Origin: Oscillospiraceae bacterium
Lineage (GTDB): Bacteria; Bacillota; Clostridia; Oscillospirales; Oscillospiraceae
Assembly (NCBI GenBank): GCA_015068305.1
Contig: SVKV01000008.1
Location: forward strand, 1 to 64,000
Reading direction: 5' to 3'
DNA: 64,000 bases
Positions 34,615 through 43,441 of this stretch are shown here, one piece after another (the stretch's first letter is position 1; every line of letters starts with the position of its first letter). The notes below the pieces were generated by a model. It did no database searches. It was given only the letters and a program-made list of their open reading frames with translations, and was not told the origin of the DNA. Both the position numbers and the translations under genes were made by a program.

Positions 34615-35367
34615 ATGGGTATGGTTCTTTTGACCGCCCTTGGGGTCGGCGGTGCAACAGTCATCGGCGCGGTCCTGGGCGTGATTTTCAAGAAAATTAC
34701 ACACAGCTTCAGCGATATTGTCCTGTCCTTTGCTGCCGGTGTCATGCTGGCCGCAGCGGTACTGGGCCTGATTCTGCCGTCGCTGGATTACGGCGGTGAT
34801 TTCGCAATTGTCACCACCGTGGCAGGTATTTTTGTCGGAGCCTTTGCGCTGAATGTGATCGATAAGCTGGTTCCCCATCTGCACCGGATGGTGGGAAGCG
34901 ATATCGAAGAACATGAAAGTAACGGAAAGCTCAGCAAGGTGCTGCTGTTTGTCACCGCCATTGCCATCCACAATCTGCCGGAAGGCATTGCGGCCGGCGT
35001 GGGCTTCGGCTCCGGCAACACCGCGGAAGCCCTGCTGATTGCAGGCGGTATCGCCCTGCAGAATATCCCAGAGGGCATGGTCATCATCGGACCCATGCTG
35101 GCCTCCGGTGTCAGCCTGAAGCGGACCTTCCTCATTGCCGCCGCCACCGGCGTCATTGAGATCGTCGGTACGCTGCTGGGTTTCTTCGCAGTAAGCATCT
35201 CCTCGGCGATTCTTCCCTTTGCCCTGGCCTTTGCCGGTGGCACCATGCTCTATGTGATCAGCGATGAGATGATTCCCGAGACCCATCACGGGGAAACCCC
35301 CGGTGTTACTTACGCCCTGCTGATCGGCTTCTGCGTCATGCTGATTTCCGATGTATTGCTTGGATAA
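34615..35367 (+). CDS. ZIP-family metal transporter (GufA/ZupT-like)
   Basis: The 250-residue polytopic protein has the two ZIP metal-site helices: HNLPEGIAAGVGFGS (about 126) and LQNIPEGMVIIGP (about 153). Eight membrane helices are expected. It imports zinc or other divalent metals. ATG 34615 follows AGGAGG at 7 bases; ATG 34621 is an alternative. No metal-regulator site is evident near the promoter. Confidence 0.92.
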   Translation: MGMVLLTALGVGGATVIGAVLGVIFKKITHSFSDIVLSFAAGVMLAAAVLGLILPSLDYGGDFAIVTTVAGIFVGAFALNVIDKLVPHLHRMVGSDIEEHESNGKLSKVLLFVTAIAIHNLPEGIAAGVGFGSGNTAEALLIAGGIALQNIPEGMVIIGPMLASGVSLKRTFLIAAATGVIEIVGTLLGFFAVSISSAILPFALAFAGGTMLYVISDEMIPETHHGETPGVTYALLIGFCVMLISDVLLG

Positions 35368-35369
35368 TC

Positions 35370-35400
35370 AAAAAGACGGCTCTTTCGAGCCGTCTTTTTA
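35370..35400. terminator. Bidirectional terminator between the ZIP and NhaC genes
   Basis: A 13-bp stem (35370-35382 with 35387-35399), TTTC loop, flanked by A5 and T5 tracts. Confidence 0.9.
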
Positions 35401-36702
35401 TTTCTTCTCTTTGACAGCAAAAATCGCAGCCAGAGAGCTTACCAACAGCAGATAGGGGTAGAACAGGTAGCGCATGATCTGAAAAGCCGTCAGAGGACAG
35501 CCCATTTCGGAAGCTGCGGAGATGGCCACCAGCATCTGGGCGCCGTAGGGAATCAATCCCTGGAAAATGCAGGAGAAGGTATCCAGGATGCAGGCTGCCC
35601 GCTTGGGGCTGATGCCGTAATCGGCACTCATTTCCCTGGCGATCGGGTTTGCCATGACGATGGCCACGGTGTTGTTGGCCGTTGCAATGTCCATGGCTCC
35701 AACCAGCAGTCCCATGCCCAGCTGACCGCCCCGGCTGCCCTTGAAGAGCCTGCGGATGCCGTACAGCAGTGCATCAAATCCGCCGTAAACCCGAATCAGC
35801 GCACACATGGCGGCAACCAGCACCGCCACCATGGAGGTTTCAAACATACCGGCAGCGCCCTCGCCCATGCCGGCAAGGAGCTGGGTAACCTCTGTCTGGC
35901 CGGTGACCAGCATGATTGCCGCACCGGAGACAATGCCTGCAAGCAGCACCACGAACACATTGACACCGGCGATACCGCCGATGAGCACCAGCACATAGGG
36001 TGCAATCTGCAGCAGGCTGTAATCCTCGGAGATCTGGGCCGTACCGTGATTGGCTGTCAGAAGCAGCACCACCAGCAAAGCACCCAGGGCAGCAGGCAGG
36101 GCAATCCAGAAATTGCCCTTGAATTTATCCTTCATGGCGCAGCCCTGGCCGTTGCAGGCAGCGATGGTGGTATCGGAAATGAAAGACAGGTTGTCGCCGA
36201 ACATGGCGCCGCCAACCACCGTGCCCACGCAAAGGGCCGCTGTGAAGTCCGAAACCTGGGCAACCTCCACCGCAATGGGTGTCAGCAGGGTGATGGTGCC
36301 CACCGAGGTGCCCATGGCAGTGGAAACAAAGCAGGCCACCAGGAACAGAACCGGCACCGCAAACCGGGCAGGAATCACACTCAGCATGAAATAGGCCACA
36401 CTCTGAGCAGAGCTTCTTCCCACAACGCCCACAAAGGCTCCGGCGGTGAGAAAAATCAGCAGCATGGTGATGATATTTTTGTCGCCCACACCGCTGCCCA
36501 TGATCTCCAGCTTCCTGTCAAAACTCAAAGCCCGGTTCTGAAGGCAGGCAACCAGAATTGCCGCCAGGAATGCAATGATGATGGGCACATTGTAAAAGCC
36601 CATGGGAATTTTCAGCCCGTACTCAAAAAACAGGCCCAGGCCCAGATAAATTGCCAAAAACACGCCGATGGGCAGCAATGCCCAGACATTTCCCTTTTTC
36701 AC
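35398..36702 (-). CDS. NhaC-family Na+/H+ antiporter
   Basis: The 434-residue protein is almost wholly hydrophobic helices, with GTSVGTITLLTPIAVEVAQ and GGAMFGDNLSFISDTTIAA, which are NhaC family signatures. Some members exchange malate/lactate or organic cations, so the ion is not certain. The start is GTG 36702, 6 bases after GGAGGA. Monocistronic. Confidence 0.9.
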   Translation of the reverse strand: MKKGNVWALLPIGVFLAIYLGLGLFFEYGLKIPMGFYNVPIIIAFLAAILVACLQNRALSFDRKLEIMGSGVGDKNIITMLLIFLTAGAFVGVVGRSSAQSVAYFMLSVIPARFAVPVLFLVACFVSTAMGTSVGTITLLTPIAVEVAQVSDFTAALCVGTVVGGAMFGDNLSFISDTTIAACNGQGCAMKDKFKGNFWIALPAALGALLVVLLLTANHGTAQISEDYSLLQIAPYVLVLIGGIAGVNVFVVLLAGIVSGAAIMLVTGQTEVTQLLAGMGEGAAGMFETSMVAVLVAAMCALIRVYGGFDALLYGIRRLFKGSRGGQLGMGLLVGAMDIATANNTVAIVMANPIAREMSADYGISPKRAACILDTFSCIFQGLIPYGAQMLVAISAASEMGCPLTAFQIMRYLFYPYLLLVSSLAAIFAVKEKK

Positions 36703-36737
36703 AAATTCTCCTCCAAATCCTGCAAAACAATGGATTT

Positions 36738-36766
36738 ACTGTAGCATATTCGGGAAATAATGTCAA
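36738..36766 (-). promoter_or_regulatory. Promoter of the NhaC gene
   Basis: On the minus strand TTGACA (36766-36761) and TACAGT (36743-36738) have a 17-base spacer. The -35 overlaps the stop codon of the upstream acetyltransferase gene. Confidence 0.75.
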
Positions 36767-37326
36767 GAAATCTGATTTTTCCACTGCTGCGCCGTGATGT
36801 GGTACACAACCGCATCGTAAACGCAGCCGTTCTTTTCATATTTTCCTTCCTCGGTGCGCAGATAGTGCATGCCGGCCTTGCGCATCACAGCGCCGGAAGC
36901 CGGATTTGCTGCCATATGGTCCGCCTCCACGAAGGACAGTCCCATTTCACAGAACGCAAACTGAAGCGCCGCCTTCAGCGCCTGGGTTCCGAAGCCCTTT
37001 CCCCAGAATTCATCACCGATCATATAAGCAAAGGAGCAGGATCCTTCCGTCTCATCAAAACGGAGCAGTTCAATGATGCCGATGATGCTGTTGTCAGCTT
37101 TCAGCGCAATGGCCCAGCGGTAGCACTTTCCGGTTTCGTAGCGGCGCAGCACATTTTCCACACTCTCAACCGAATCCGAGATATCCCTGTGGGGCATGAA
37201 CAGCATATACCGGGTCACCGCTTCCCGACTGCCGATCCGCTCATAATACAGCGGTGCATCCTCCCGGCACACCTTTCGAAGCACCAGATCTTCCGTATAA
37301 AGTTCTCTGATTTCCGGATATTTCAT
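36763..37326 (-). CDS. RimJ/RimL-type GNAT acetyltransferase
   Basis: The 187-residue product has the RimJ/RimL pattern: TEDLVLRKV near the N-terminus, a central GIIELLRFDE strand, and the acetyl-CoA loop GDEFWGKGFGTQALKAAL (about 110-127). It likely acetylates a protein N-terminus or small molecule. GGGAGG lies before the ATG at 37326. Confidence 0.88.
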   Translation of the reverse strand: MKYPEIRELYTEDLVLRKVCREDAPLYYERIGSREAVTRYMLFMPHRDISDSVESVENVLRRYETGKCYRWAIALKADNSIIGIIELLRFDETEGSCSFAYMIGDEFWGKGFGTQALKAALQFAFCEMGLSFVEADHMAANPASGAVMRKAGMHYLRTEEGKYEKNGCVYDAVVYHITAQQWKNQIS

Positions 37327-37381
37327 AGATATTCCCTCCTTTTTCGTCCACTATAGCATAGAATTGATCGATGTCAATGCA

Positions 37382-37411
37382 TAAAAACAGGCGGCTCTTC
37401 CGAGCCGCCTG
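37382..37411 (-). terminator. Terminator of the phosphohexomutase gene
   Basis: CAGGCGGCTC/GAGCCGCCTG (37388-37397 with 37402-37411) is followed by TTTTT on the minus strand. Confidence 0.88.
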
Positions 37412-37435
37412 CTGATGTTAGATTCGGTAAATCCG

Positions 37436-39118
37436 TTATGCCAGGATGGGCTTCAGGGCTGCAGCCAGCACATCCTTCTGTGCCTGTGCCTCAGCCAGGT
37501 CCTTGCCCAGAGTGGTGAAGTAGGTCTTGATCTTGGGCTCGGTGCCGGAGGGACGAACGATAACCGTTGCGCCGCCTTCCAGGGTGTAGACCAGAACGTT
37601 TGCTGCGGGCAGGCCGGTCTCAGCGGTGTTCTTGTAGTCAACTGCCTTGGTAACAGCATAGCCGCCGATCTCGGTCAGAGGCTTCTCCCGGAGGCCAGCC
37701 ATGATGCCTGCCATCTTGTCCATGCCGGAAAGGCCGGGGAACTCGAAGGAGTCGACCTTGTTCAGGTAGCGGCCGTACTTGGCATAGATGGCCTCCAGGC
37801 GTTCCTTGATGGAGGAGCCGATGGAGCGGTAGTAAGCAGCCATTTCGCAGATCAGCATGGAACCGACCACAGCGTCCTTGTCCCGGACATAGGGACCGGC
37901 CAGGTAGCCGTAGGACTCTTCAAAGCCCAGGATGAAGCGCTCCACTTCGCCGGCAGCTTCCAGACGGGCGATCTGATCGCCGATCCACTTGAAGCCGGTG
38001 AGGACGTTGCGCATCTCAACGCCGTAGTTTGCAGCCACTGCATCAGCCAGGGGGGTGGAGACCAGGGACTTGACAGCAACAGCGTTGGCGGGCATGGTGC
38101 CCTTCTCAATGCGGCCTTCGCAGATGTAGTCCAGCAGCAGGACGCCCACTTCGTTGCCGGAAACCAGCTCGTAGGTGCCGTCGGGACACTTCATGGCGAT
38201 GCCAACGCGGTCAGCATCGGGGTCGGTAGCCAGCATCAGATCTGCGCCGGTCTCGGTGGCCAGCTTCAGACCCAGCTCCAGAGCCTCGAAAATTTCGGGG
38301 TTGGGATAGGGGCAGGTGGGGAAGTTGCCGTCGGGGTACTTCTGCTCGGGAACAATGGTGATGTCGTCGATGCCGATGTCATTGAGAATCCGCATGACGG
38401 GCACCAGACCGGAACCGTTCAGAGGAGAGTAAACCAGCTTCAGACCGGCGGTCTTGCACAGGCCGGGACGGACCTGGCATGCCTTGATGGCATCGTACAG
38501 GCCTTCCTTGCAGTCGTCGCCCACATACTCGATCATGCCGGAAGCCAGGCCTTCCTCGAAGGAGACCAGCTTGGCACCGGTGAGAATGTCGGTGTTCTGG
38601 ATTTCTGCATAAACAACAGCAGCGGCATCGTCAGTCATCTGGCAGCCGTCGGGGCCGTAGGCCTTGTAGCCGTTGTACTTGGCAGGGTTATGGGAAGCGG
38701 TGATCATGACACCGGCGTTGGCGCCGTAGAAACGGGTGGCGAAGGAAAGTGCGGGAACGGGCATCAGAGCATCGTAGATGCGGACCTTGATGCCGTTGGC
38801 AGCCAGAACCCGGGCAGTCTCCTTGGCGAAGACATCGGAGTTGATACGGCTGTCATAGGAAACCGCGACCAGCTGGTTGCCGCCCTGGGTCTTGACCCAG
38901 TTTGCCAGGCCCTGAGTTGCCTGGCGGACAACGTAGATGTTCATCCGGTTGGAGCCGGCACCCAGAACGCCCCGCAGACCTGCGGTACCAAACTTCAGAG
39001 CAACAGCAAAGCGCTCCTTGATTTCCTCGTCCTGGCCTTCGATCTTCTTCAGTTCCTCGGTCAGCGCGGGATCTTCCAGTTCGGCGCCCAGCCAACGCTT
39101 ATAATCATCGATGTACAT
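37436..39118 (-). CDS. Phosphoglucomutase/phosphomannomutase
   Basis: The 560-residue alpha-D-phosphohexomutase has the four family loops: phosphoserine loop MITASHNPAKYNGYK (phospho-Ser about 142), metal loop DPDADRVG, sugar-specificity loop GFEESYG, and the phosphate-binding RPSGTEPKIK. It interconverts glucose 1- and 6-phosphate. ATG 39118 has AGGTGA 5 bases upstream; a GTG 9 bases earlier lies within that site. Monocistronic, with its own promoter. Confidence 0.95.
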   Translation of the reverse strand: MYIDDYKRWLGAELEDPALTEELKKIEGQDEEIKERFAVALKFGTAGLRGVLGAGSNRMNIYVVRQATQGLANWVKTQGGNQLVAVSYDSRINSDVFAKETARVLAANGIKVRIYDALMPVPALSFATRFYGANAGVMITASHNPAKYNGYKAYGPDGCQMTDDAAAVVYAEIQNTDILTGAKLVSFEEGLASGMIEYVGDDCKEGLYDAIKACQVRPGLCKTAGLKLVYSPLNGSGLVPVMRILNDIGIDDITIVPEQKYPDGNFPTCPYPNPEIFEALELGLKLATETGADLMLATDPDADRVGIAMKCPDGTYELVSGNEVGVLLLDYICEGRIEKGTMPANAVAVKSLVSTPLADAVAANYGVEMRNVLTGFKWIGDQIARLEAAGEVERFILGFEESYGYLAGPYVRDKDAVVGSMLICEMAAYYRSIGSSIKERLEAIYAKYGRYLNKVDSFEFPGLSGMDKMAGIMAGLREKPLTEIGGYAVTKAVDYKNTAETGLPAANVLVYTLEGGATVIVRPSGTEPKIKTYFTTLGKDLAEAQAQKDVLAAALKPILA

Positions 39119-39176
39119 TGGAATCACCTGTCCTTTACACTAATTAACGTAATTTTGTGGCATTTCACCTAAATAT

Positions 39177-39205
39177 ACTATACGCGATTTGTTTTCAATT
39201 GTCAA
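39177..39205 (-). promoter_or_regulatory. Promoter of the phosphohexomutase gene
   Basis: TTGACA (39205-39200) and TATAGT (39182-39177) on the minus strand have a 17-base spacer. Confidence 0.78.
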
Positions 39206-39353
39206 TGTTGTATTATTCTTCATCCCGAACCATTCTTTCTCCGGATTCGACATTTCAGCTGAACTGTGTCAACCTTCCCTTCTGTCCGCAAGTCAAACTG
39301 CCACAAAAGCGGAAAGCCATTTTGTGAAAAACAGGGAAAAAGTATTTCCTGCC

Positions 39354-39380
39354 TTGAAAAAGTTTTTTCTATGATATAAT
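39354..39380 (+). promoter_or_regulatory. Extended -10 promoter of the GH2 gene
   Basis: TGATATAAT gives an extended -10 (TATAAT 39375-39380). TTGAAA (39354-39359) is 15 bases upstream, a short spacer compensated by the TG motif. Confidence 0.6.
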
Positions 39381-39409
39381 AGAGAAAATACATAAACCGG
39401 AGGGATCTT

Positions 39410-41620
39410 ATGAGACAAACCGTAAACTTAAACCGCAAATGGGCTTTCTCCAAGGAAGCAGCCTGCATCCCCACCGAAATCTCCAAAAAGTGGAATTTCG
39501 TCAATCTCCCCCACTGCTATAATGCCATCGACGGCCAGGACGGCAATGCCGACTACTACCGGGGCACCGCCTACTATGCCAAATCCATCGATCAGATTGA
39601 CCTGCCCAAGGCCGACCGGTACTATCTGGAAATCAACGGTGCCAACTCCTCTGCCAAGGTTCACTGGAACGGCAAGTGCATCGCCTCCCACGACGGCGGC
39701 TACTCCACCTGGAGAGTGGATGTAACTGCAGAAATGGCCGCCAACAATCTGGTGGTGATTGAAGTGGACAACGCCCCCAGCACCACCGTCTATCCCCAGA
39801 ATGCCGACTTTACCTTCTACGGCGGCGTTTACCGGGATGTAAATCTGATCTGCGTCAGCGAATCCCACTTTGACCTGGAATACTTCGGCGGCCCCGGCAT
39901 CAAGGTCACCCCCGTCATCGACGGAAACAATGCCAATATCGAAGTGGAGGTTTTCGTCGAAAATCAGAAGGAAGGCCAGTACTTCCAGTACACCATCATT
40001 GATGCCGAGGGTAATGCAATCATCAACGAGGTCAGCACCGACACCGTTTTCAATGGGGTAATCGAAAATGTCCGCAAATGGCACGGCCGGAAGGATCCCT
40101 ACCTCTATACCTGCGAAGTAAATCTGGTGGAGGGCAAGGAGATTCTCGATAACATCGCCACTCGGTTCGGCTGCCGCAGCTTCGAGATTCATCCGGACCG
40201 GGGCTTCATCCTCAACGGCGAAGAATACCCCCTCCGGGGCGTTTCCCGCCACCAGGACCGCTGGGGCTACGGCAATGCATTGCTCCCGGAGCACCACGAA
40301 GAGGACATCGAGCTGATCTGTGAAGTGGGCGCCACCACCATCCGACTGGCCCACTATCAGCACGACCAGTATTTCTACGATCTGTGTGACGAAAAGGGTC
40401 TTGTGATCTGGGCAGAAATCCCCTACATCACCACCCATCTGGACAAGGGCATCGACAATACCCGCAGCCAGATGCTGGAGCTGATCACCCAGAACTACAA
40501 CCACCCCTCCATCGTGGTCTGGGGTCTTTCCAATGAGATCAATGCGGGCACCGATGCAGATCCCGGCATTCTGGACAACCACTATATGCTCAACGACCTG
40601 TGCCACCAGATGGATCCCACCCGTCTGACCACCATGGCTGCGGTTTCCACTGCTCCCACCCATCATGAGTACATCAATATTCCCGACACCGTTTCCTACA
40701 ACCATTACTTTGGCTGGTACGGCGGTGAGCTGGAAGACTACGGTCCCTGGTTCGACAAGTTCCATGCTGAGCACCCGATTCTTCCCATCGGCTGCTCCGA
40801 GTATGGCTGCGAAGCTCTGAACTGGCACAATTCCAAGCCCGATGCCGGTGACTACTCCGAGGAATACCAGGCAGTTTACCACGAATCTCTGATTCGTCAG
40901 CTGTTCAGCCGGAAGTACCTCTGGGCCACCCATGTGTGGAACATGTTCGATTTCGGTGCCGACGGCCGCAACGAAGGCGGCGAGGACGGTCAGAACCACA
41001 AGGGTCTTGTGACCTTCGACCGCAAATACAAGAAGGACTCCTTCTATGCCTACAAGGCATGGCTGAATCCGGAGCCCATGGTCCATCTGTGCGGCAAGCG
41101 TTACATCGACCGGGTGGAGGATGTGACCAAGGTCACCGTCTACTCCAACGCCCCTGCCGTGGAGCTCTTCGCCAACGGTGTTTCCCTGGGTGTCAAGGAA
41201 GCAGCGGATCACTTCTTCTACTTCGATGTTCCCAATGTGGGCGAAACGAAGCTGGTTGCAAAGGCCGGCGACCTGACCGATGAGAGCATCATCCGCAAGG
41301 TGGACGAGCCCAATCCCGACTACATTCTCAAGGAAAAGGGTGCCGTCCTCAACTGGTGGGATATCACCGAAGTGGAAGGCTATGCATCCCTCAACACCAA
41401 GCTGCGCTTCCTCAATGCCCAGCTGGGTCTGGCCGGAACCGCAAAGCTGCTGGCACCCGTTCTGGGCGAGCAGTTTGCCGCCCATCCCCAGGCATTGGGT
41501 CAGCTGGATTCCTTCTCGGTGCTGCGTCTGATCGGTCTGATCACCGGTGCCATGATGATTCCCGTTACCAAGGAAACCCTGCTGGCACTGAATGCAGAGC
41601 TGAACAAGGTAAAAATCTAA
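39410..41620 (+). CDS. Glycoside hydrolase family 2 (beta-galactosidase-like)
   Basis: The 736-residue product has the GH2 order: sugar-binding jelly roll (1-165), Ig-like domain (165-265), and catalytic TIM barrel (265-560). The acid/base is Glu376 in WGLSNEINAG and the nucleophile Glu464 in GCSEYGCEA. A C-terminal beta domain and a helical tail follow. There is no signal peptide, so it is cytoplasmic and acts on imported oligosaccharides. Beta-galactosidase is most likely but beta-glucuronidase or mannosidase activity is not excluded. No transporter is adjacent. Confidence 0.92.
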   Translation: MRQTVNLNRKWAFSKEAACIPTEISKKWNFVNLPHCYNAIDGQDGNADYYRGTAYYAKSIDQIDLPKADRYYLEINGANSSAKVHWNGKCIASHDGGYSTWRVDVTAEMAANNLVVIEVDNAPSTTVYPQNADFTFYGGVYRDVNLICVSESHFDLEYFGGPGIKVTPVIDGNNANIEVEVFVENQKEGQYFQYTIIDAEGNAIINEVSTDTVFNGVIENVRKWHGRKDPYLYTCEVNLVEGKEILDNIATRFGCRSFEIHPDRGFILNGEEYPLRGVSRHQDRWGYGNALLPEHHEEDIELICEVGATTIRLAHYQHDQYFYDLCDEKGLVIWAEIPYITTHLDKGIDNTRSQMLELITQNYNHPSIVVWGLSNEINAGTDADPGILDNHYMLNDLCHQMDPTRLTTMAAVSTAPTHHEYINIPDTVSYNHYFGWYGGELEDYGPWFDKFHAEHPILPIGCSEYGCEALNWHNSKPDAGDYSEEYQAVYHESLIRQLFSRKYLWATHVWNMFDFGADGRNEGGEDGQNHKGLVTFDRKYKKDSFYAYKAWLNPEPMVHLCGKRYIDRVEDVTKVTVYSNAPAVELFANGVSLGVKEAADHFFYFDVPNVGETKLVAKAGDLTDESIIRKVDEPNPDYILKEKGAVLNWWDITEVEGYASLNTKLRFLNAQLGLAGTAKLLAPVLGEQFAAHPQALGQLDSFSVLRLIGLITGAMMIPVTKETLLALNAELNKVKI

Positions 41621-41625
41621 GAACA

Positions 41626-41656
41626 AAGGGCACCCCATTGGGGTGCCCTTCATTGC
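41626..41656. terminator. Terminator between GH2 and esterase genes
   Basis: An 11-bp stem (41626-41636 with 41640-41650) has an ATT loop; the following T tract is weak. Confidence 0.72.
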
Positions 41657-41664
41657 ATATACTC

Positions 41665-42543
41665 TTATTCGGAAAGAACTTCCCTGAAAAATGCGGCAGC
41701 ATCGTCGTTGCAGCGGATGGCTTCCGGAAGTGGAATGTTCACATGGAACACATGGCCGATGGACTCGTCCTCTTCCGTACCGTAGCACTTCCAGGCTGCC
41801 CGGATGCCTTTGGCTGTGAGAAACTCATACATGGGCTGGGCACAGGGCCGGAGAAAATCATGGCAGGCGGTGGTGATGTAGGCCGGGGGATAATTCTCTC
41901 CGATGGCCTCCAGCACCTGCAGCCGGGGATCGTCAGCTGGAAAATCCCTGCCCAGATAGTCCAGCTGGATGCCCTTTCTGGGCTGGGCGCCTCTTTGGGC
42001 CATGTCATACATGCCGCAGTTAAGACCCAGGGCCCGGATGGTGATCTCCGGGACAGCCATGTGAAACAGCGCCGCATAATCGGGATTTGCCGCCATGGCT
42101 GCATACTGGCTGGCCAGCTGGGCACCGGCGGAATCGCCCACCAGGATGATGCGCTTCGGATCCAGATGGTACCGGGCCGCATTCCTGCAGACCCACTCCA
42201 GTACACTGTTGGTATCCCACAGGGGCGTGGGGAATTTCCATTTGGGTGCCAGACGGTAATTGAAATTCACAAAGGCAAAGCCCCGGCGGGCCATATCCAT
42301 GCCGTAGCGGCGGTAGATTTCCTTGCTGCCGTAGACATAGCCGCCGCCGTGGATGGACACAATGGTGGGCAGCGGCTCCCGGGTGCCGGTGGGATAGTAA
42401 ACATCCAGCAGATTCCACTTTCCATGGCTGCCATAGGAGATGTTGCGGCATTCGGTGATGCCCAGCGGCAGCGGAATCAGGCTGTCCCGCTTCCGGTCAG
42501 ACCGGGATGCGTTGATGTTAAACATAATAGATTGAAAAGACAT
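41665..42543 (-). CDS. Alpha/beta hydrolase esterase (hormone-sensitive lipase-like)
   Basis: The 292-residue product has the oxyanion motif HGGGYVYG (about 67) and the nucleophile elbow GDSAGA (Ser about 139). The C-terminal His is probably in GHVFHVN. This is the GDXG/BD-FAE carboxylesterase pattern, used on short acyl or acetylated sugars. No signal peptide. AGGGGAG lies 8 bases before the ATG. It converges on the GH2 gene. Confidence 0.9.
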   Translation of the reverse strand: MSFQSIMFNINASRSDRKRDSLIPLPLGITECRNISYGSHGKWNLLDVYYPTGTREPLPTIVSIHGGGYVYGSKEIYRRYGMDMARRGFAFVNFNYRLAPKWKFPTPLWDTNSVLEWVCRNAARYHLDPKRIILVGDSAGAQLASQYAAMAANPDYAALFHMAVPEITIRALGLNCGMYDMAQRGAQPRKGIQLDYLGRDFPADDPRLQVLEAIGENYPPAYITTACHDFLRPCAQPMYEFLTAKGIRAAWKCYGTEEDESIGHVFHVNIPLPEAIRCNDDAAAFFREVLSE

Positions 42544-42613
42544 ACAGATCTCCCCTTTCCTTGATTCATATTATACCACTATCAAAAAGGAAGAGTGTGA
42601 ATATTTCGCAAAC

Positions 42614-42642
42614 AAAAAAGCCGCCCCCAAGGCGGCTTTTTT
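42614..42642. terminator. Terminator of the ECF S-component gene
   Basis: AAAAAAGCCGCC/GGCGGCTTTTTT (42614-42625 with 42631-42642) is symmetrical and works in either direction. Confidence 0.88.
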
Positions 42643-43205
42643 CATTCGAGAGAAAGATGGTTCTTTTTCAGACCGGTACGGATGGCCGATGCCAGCATGG
42701 GAGCAAACAAAATGGCAACCACGGCGTTGAAGACGGTGGCGGGCAGTTTATCCAATACGGCAATCCATGCGCCGGATGCGGCAACGCCCTGAACGATCAT
42801 GGCCTTGAAATAGCTCTTGGCCAGGTACAGCACCGCATAGGTTGCAGCACCGGCAACTGATGCCAGGGTAGCTTTGATGTAGCTCCATTCCTTTTTGCCC
42901 GTGTGGAAAACCAGGCCGGCTACAACACCGTAGGTACCCTTCATCAGAAAAGTCAACCAGCATTCTGCAATATACACGGGATCAAACATATCATAGATTG
43001 CGCTGCCCAGGCCCGCTGCCAGACCGCCCAGCCAGGGGCCAAGCAGGATGCCGGAAAGGGCACACATAATATTGCCCAGATGGAATGCGGATGTTCCGGC
43101 GATGCCTGCCGGGACTTTAATCCGCAGGCCGGAGCCAACCACAGTCAGCGCTGCCATCAGTGCTGCAAAAACAATTTTCTTTGTTGTCAGTGTGCTGTGT
43201 TTCAT
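42642..43205 (-). CDS. ECF transporter S component, substrate unknown
   Basis: The 187-residue membrane protein has an ECF S-component start (TTKKIVFAALMAALTVVGSGLRI), GNIMCALSGILLGPWLGGLAAGLGSAIYDM and about six helices. S components capture vitamins for a shared energising module (EcfA/A'/T), none of which is encoded here. I cannot assign folate, queuosine precursor, riboflavin or other substrate. No known riboswitch was recognised upstream. Confidence 0.88.
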   Translation of the reverse strand: MKHSTLTTKKIVFAALMAALTVVGSGLRIKVPAGIAGTSAFHLGNIMCALSGILLGPWLGGLAAGLGSAIYDMFDPVYIAECWLTFLMKGTYGVVAGLVFHTGKKEWSYIKATLASVAGAATYAVLYLAKSYFKAMIVQGVAASGAWIAVLDKLPATVFNAVVAILFAPMLASAIRTGLKKNHLSLE

Positions 43206-43247
43206 ACATTACCCTCCCTTTGGGTTTGTATCCCTATCATAGCAGGG

Positions 43248-43265
43248 ACTGGCAATAAATCCAGT
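43248..43265 (-). promoter_or_regulatory. Candidate operator upstream of the ECF gene
   Basis: ACTGG and CCAGT form an inverted repeat separated by 8 bases, overlapping a possible promoter whose -10 would be TATGAT about 10 bases closer to the gene. It may bind a vitamin-sensing repressor, but no regulator is identified. Confidence 0.35.
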
Positions 43266-43356
43266 ACCAATTTCAAACCATAAAATAGGGCCAGTTGTCT
43301 AACCCACCGGGAACAATGATAAGTTTATATTTTTGAATTGTTTTTTTAATTTGGAC

Positions 43357-43385
43357 TGTACAGAAAATAAGAAAAGTGCTATACT
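43357..43385 (+). promoter_or_regulatory. Promoter of nagB
   Basis: TGTACA (43357-43362) and TATACT (43380-43385) have a 17-base spacer. Confidence 0.62.
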
Positions 43386-43441
43386 TAATTTATGCAAAAT
43401 TCCGAACAGTTCATCCATTACAGGAAAGGGGATTTCTTATT

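Noticed and set aside
37415..39172. Long open frame on the plus strand opposite the phosphohexomutase gene
   Set aside because: It is the antisense shadow of a highly conserved gene, has no ribosome site, and shows composition typical of reverse frames in GC-rich third-position DNA.
39428..41788. 786-codon open frame opposite the GH2 gene
   Set aside because: The GH2 reading has catalytic motifs, promoter and ribosome site. The opposite frame has low-complexity Gly/Val/His content and no start signals.
43206..43360. Vitamin riboswitch (preQ1, folate or TPP) before the ECF gene
   Set aside because: No conserved core of these classes could be recognised on the minus strand. Only a short inverted repeat is visible.
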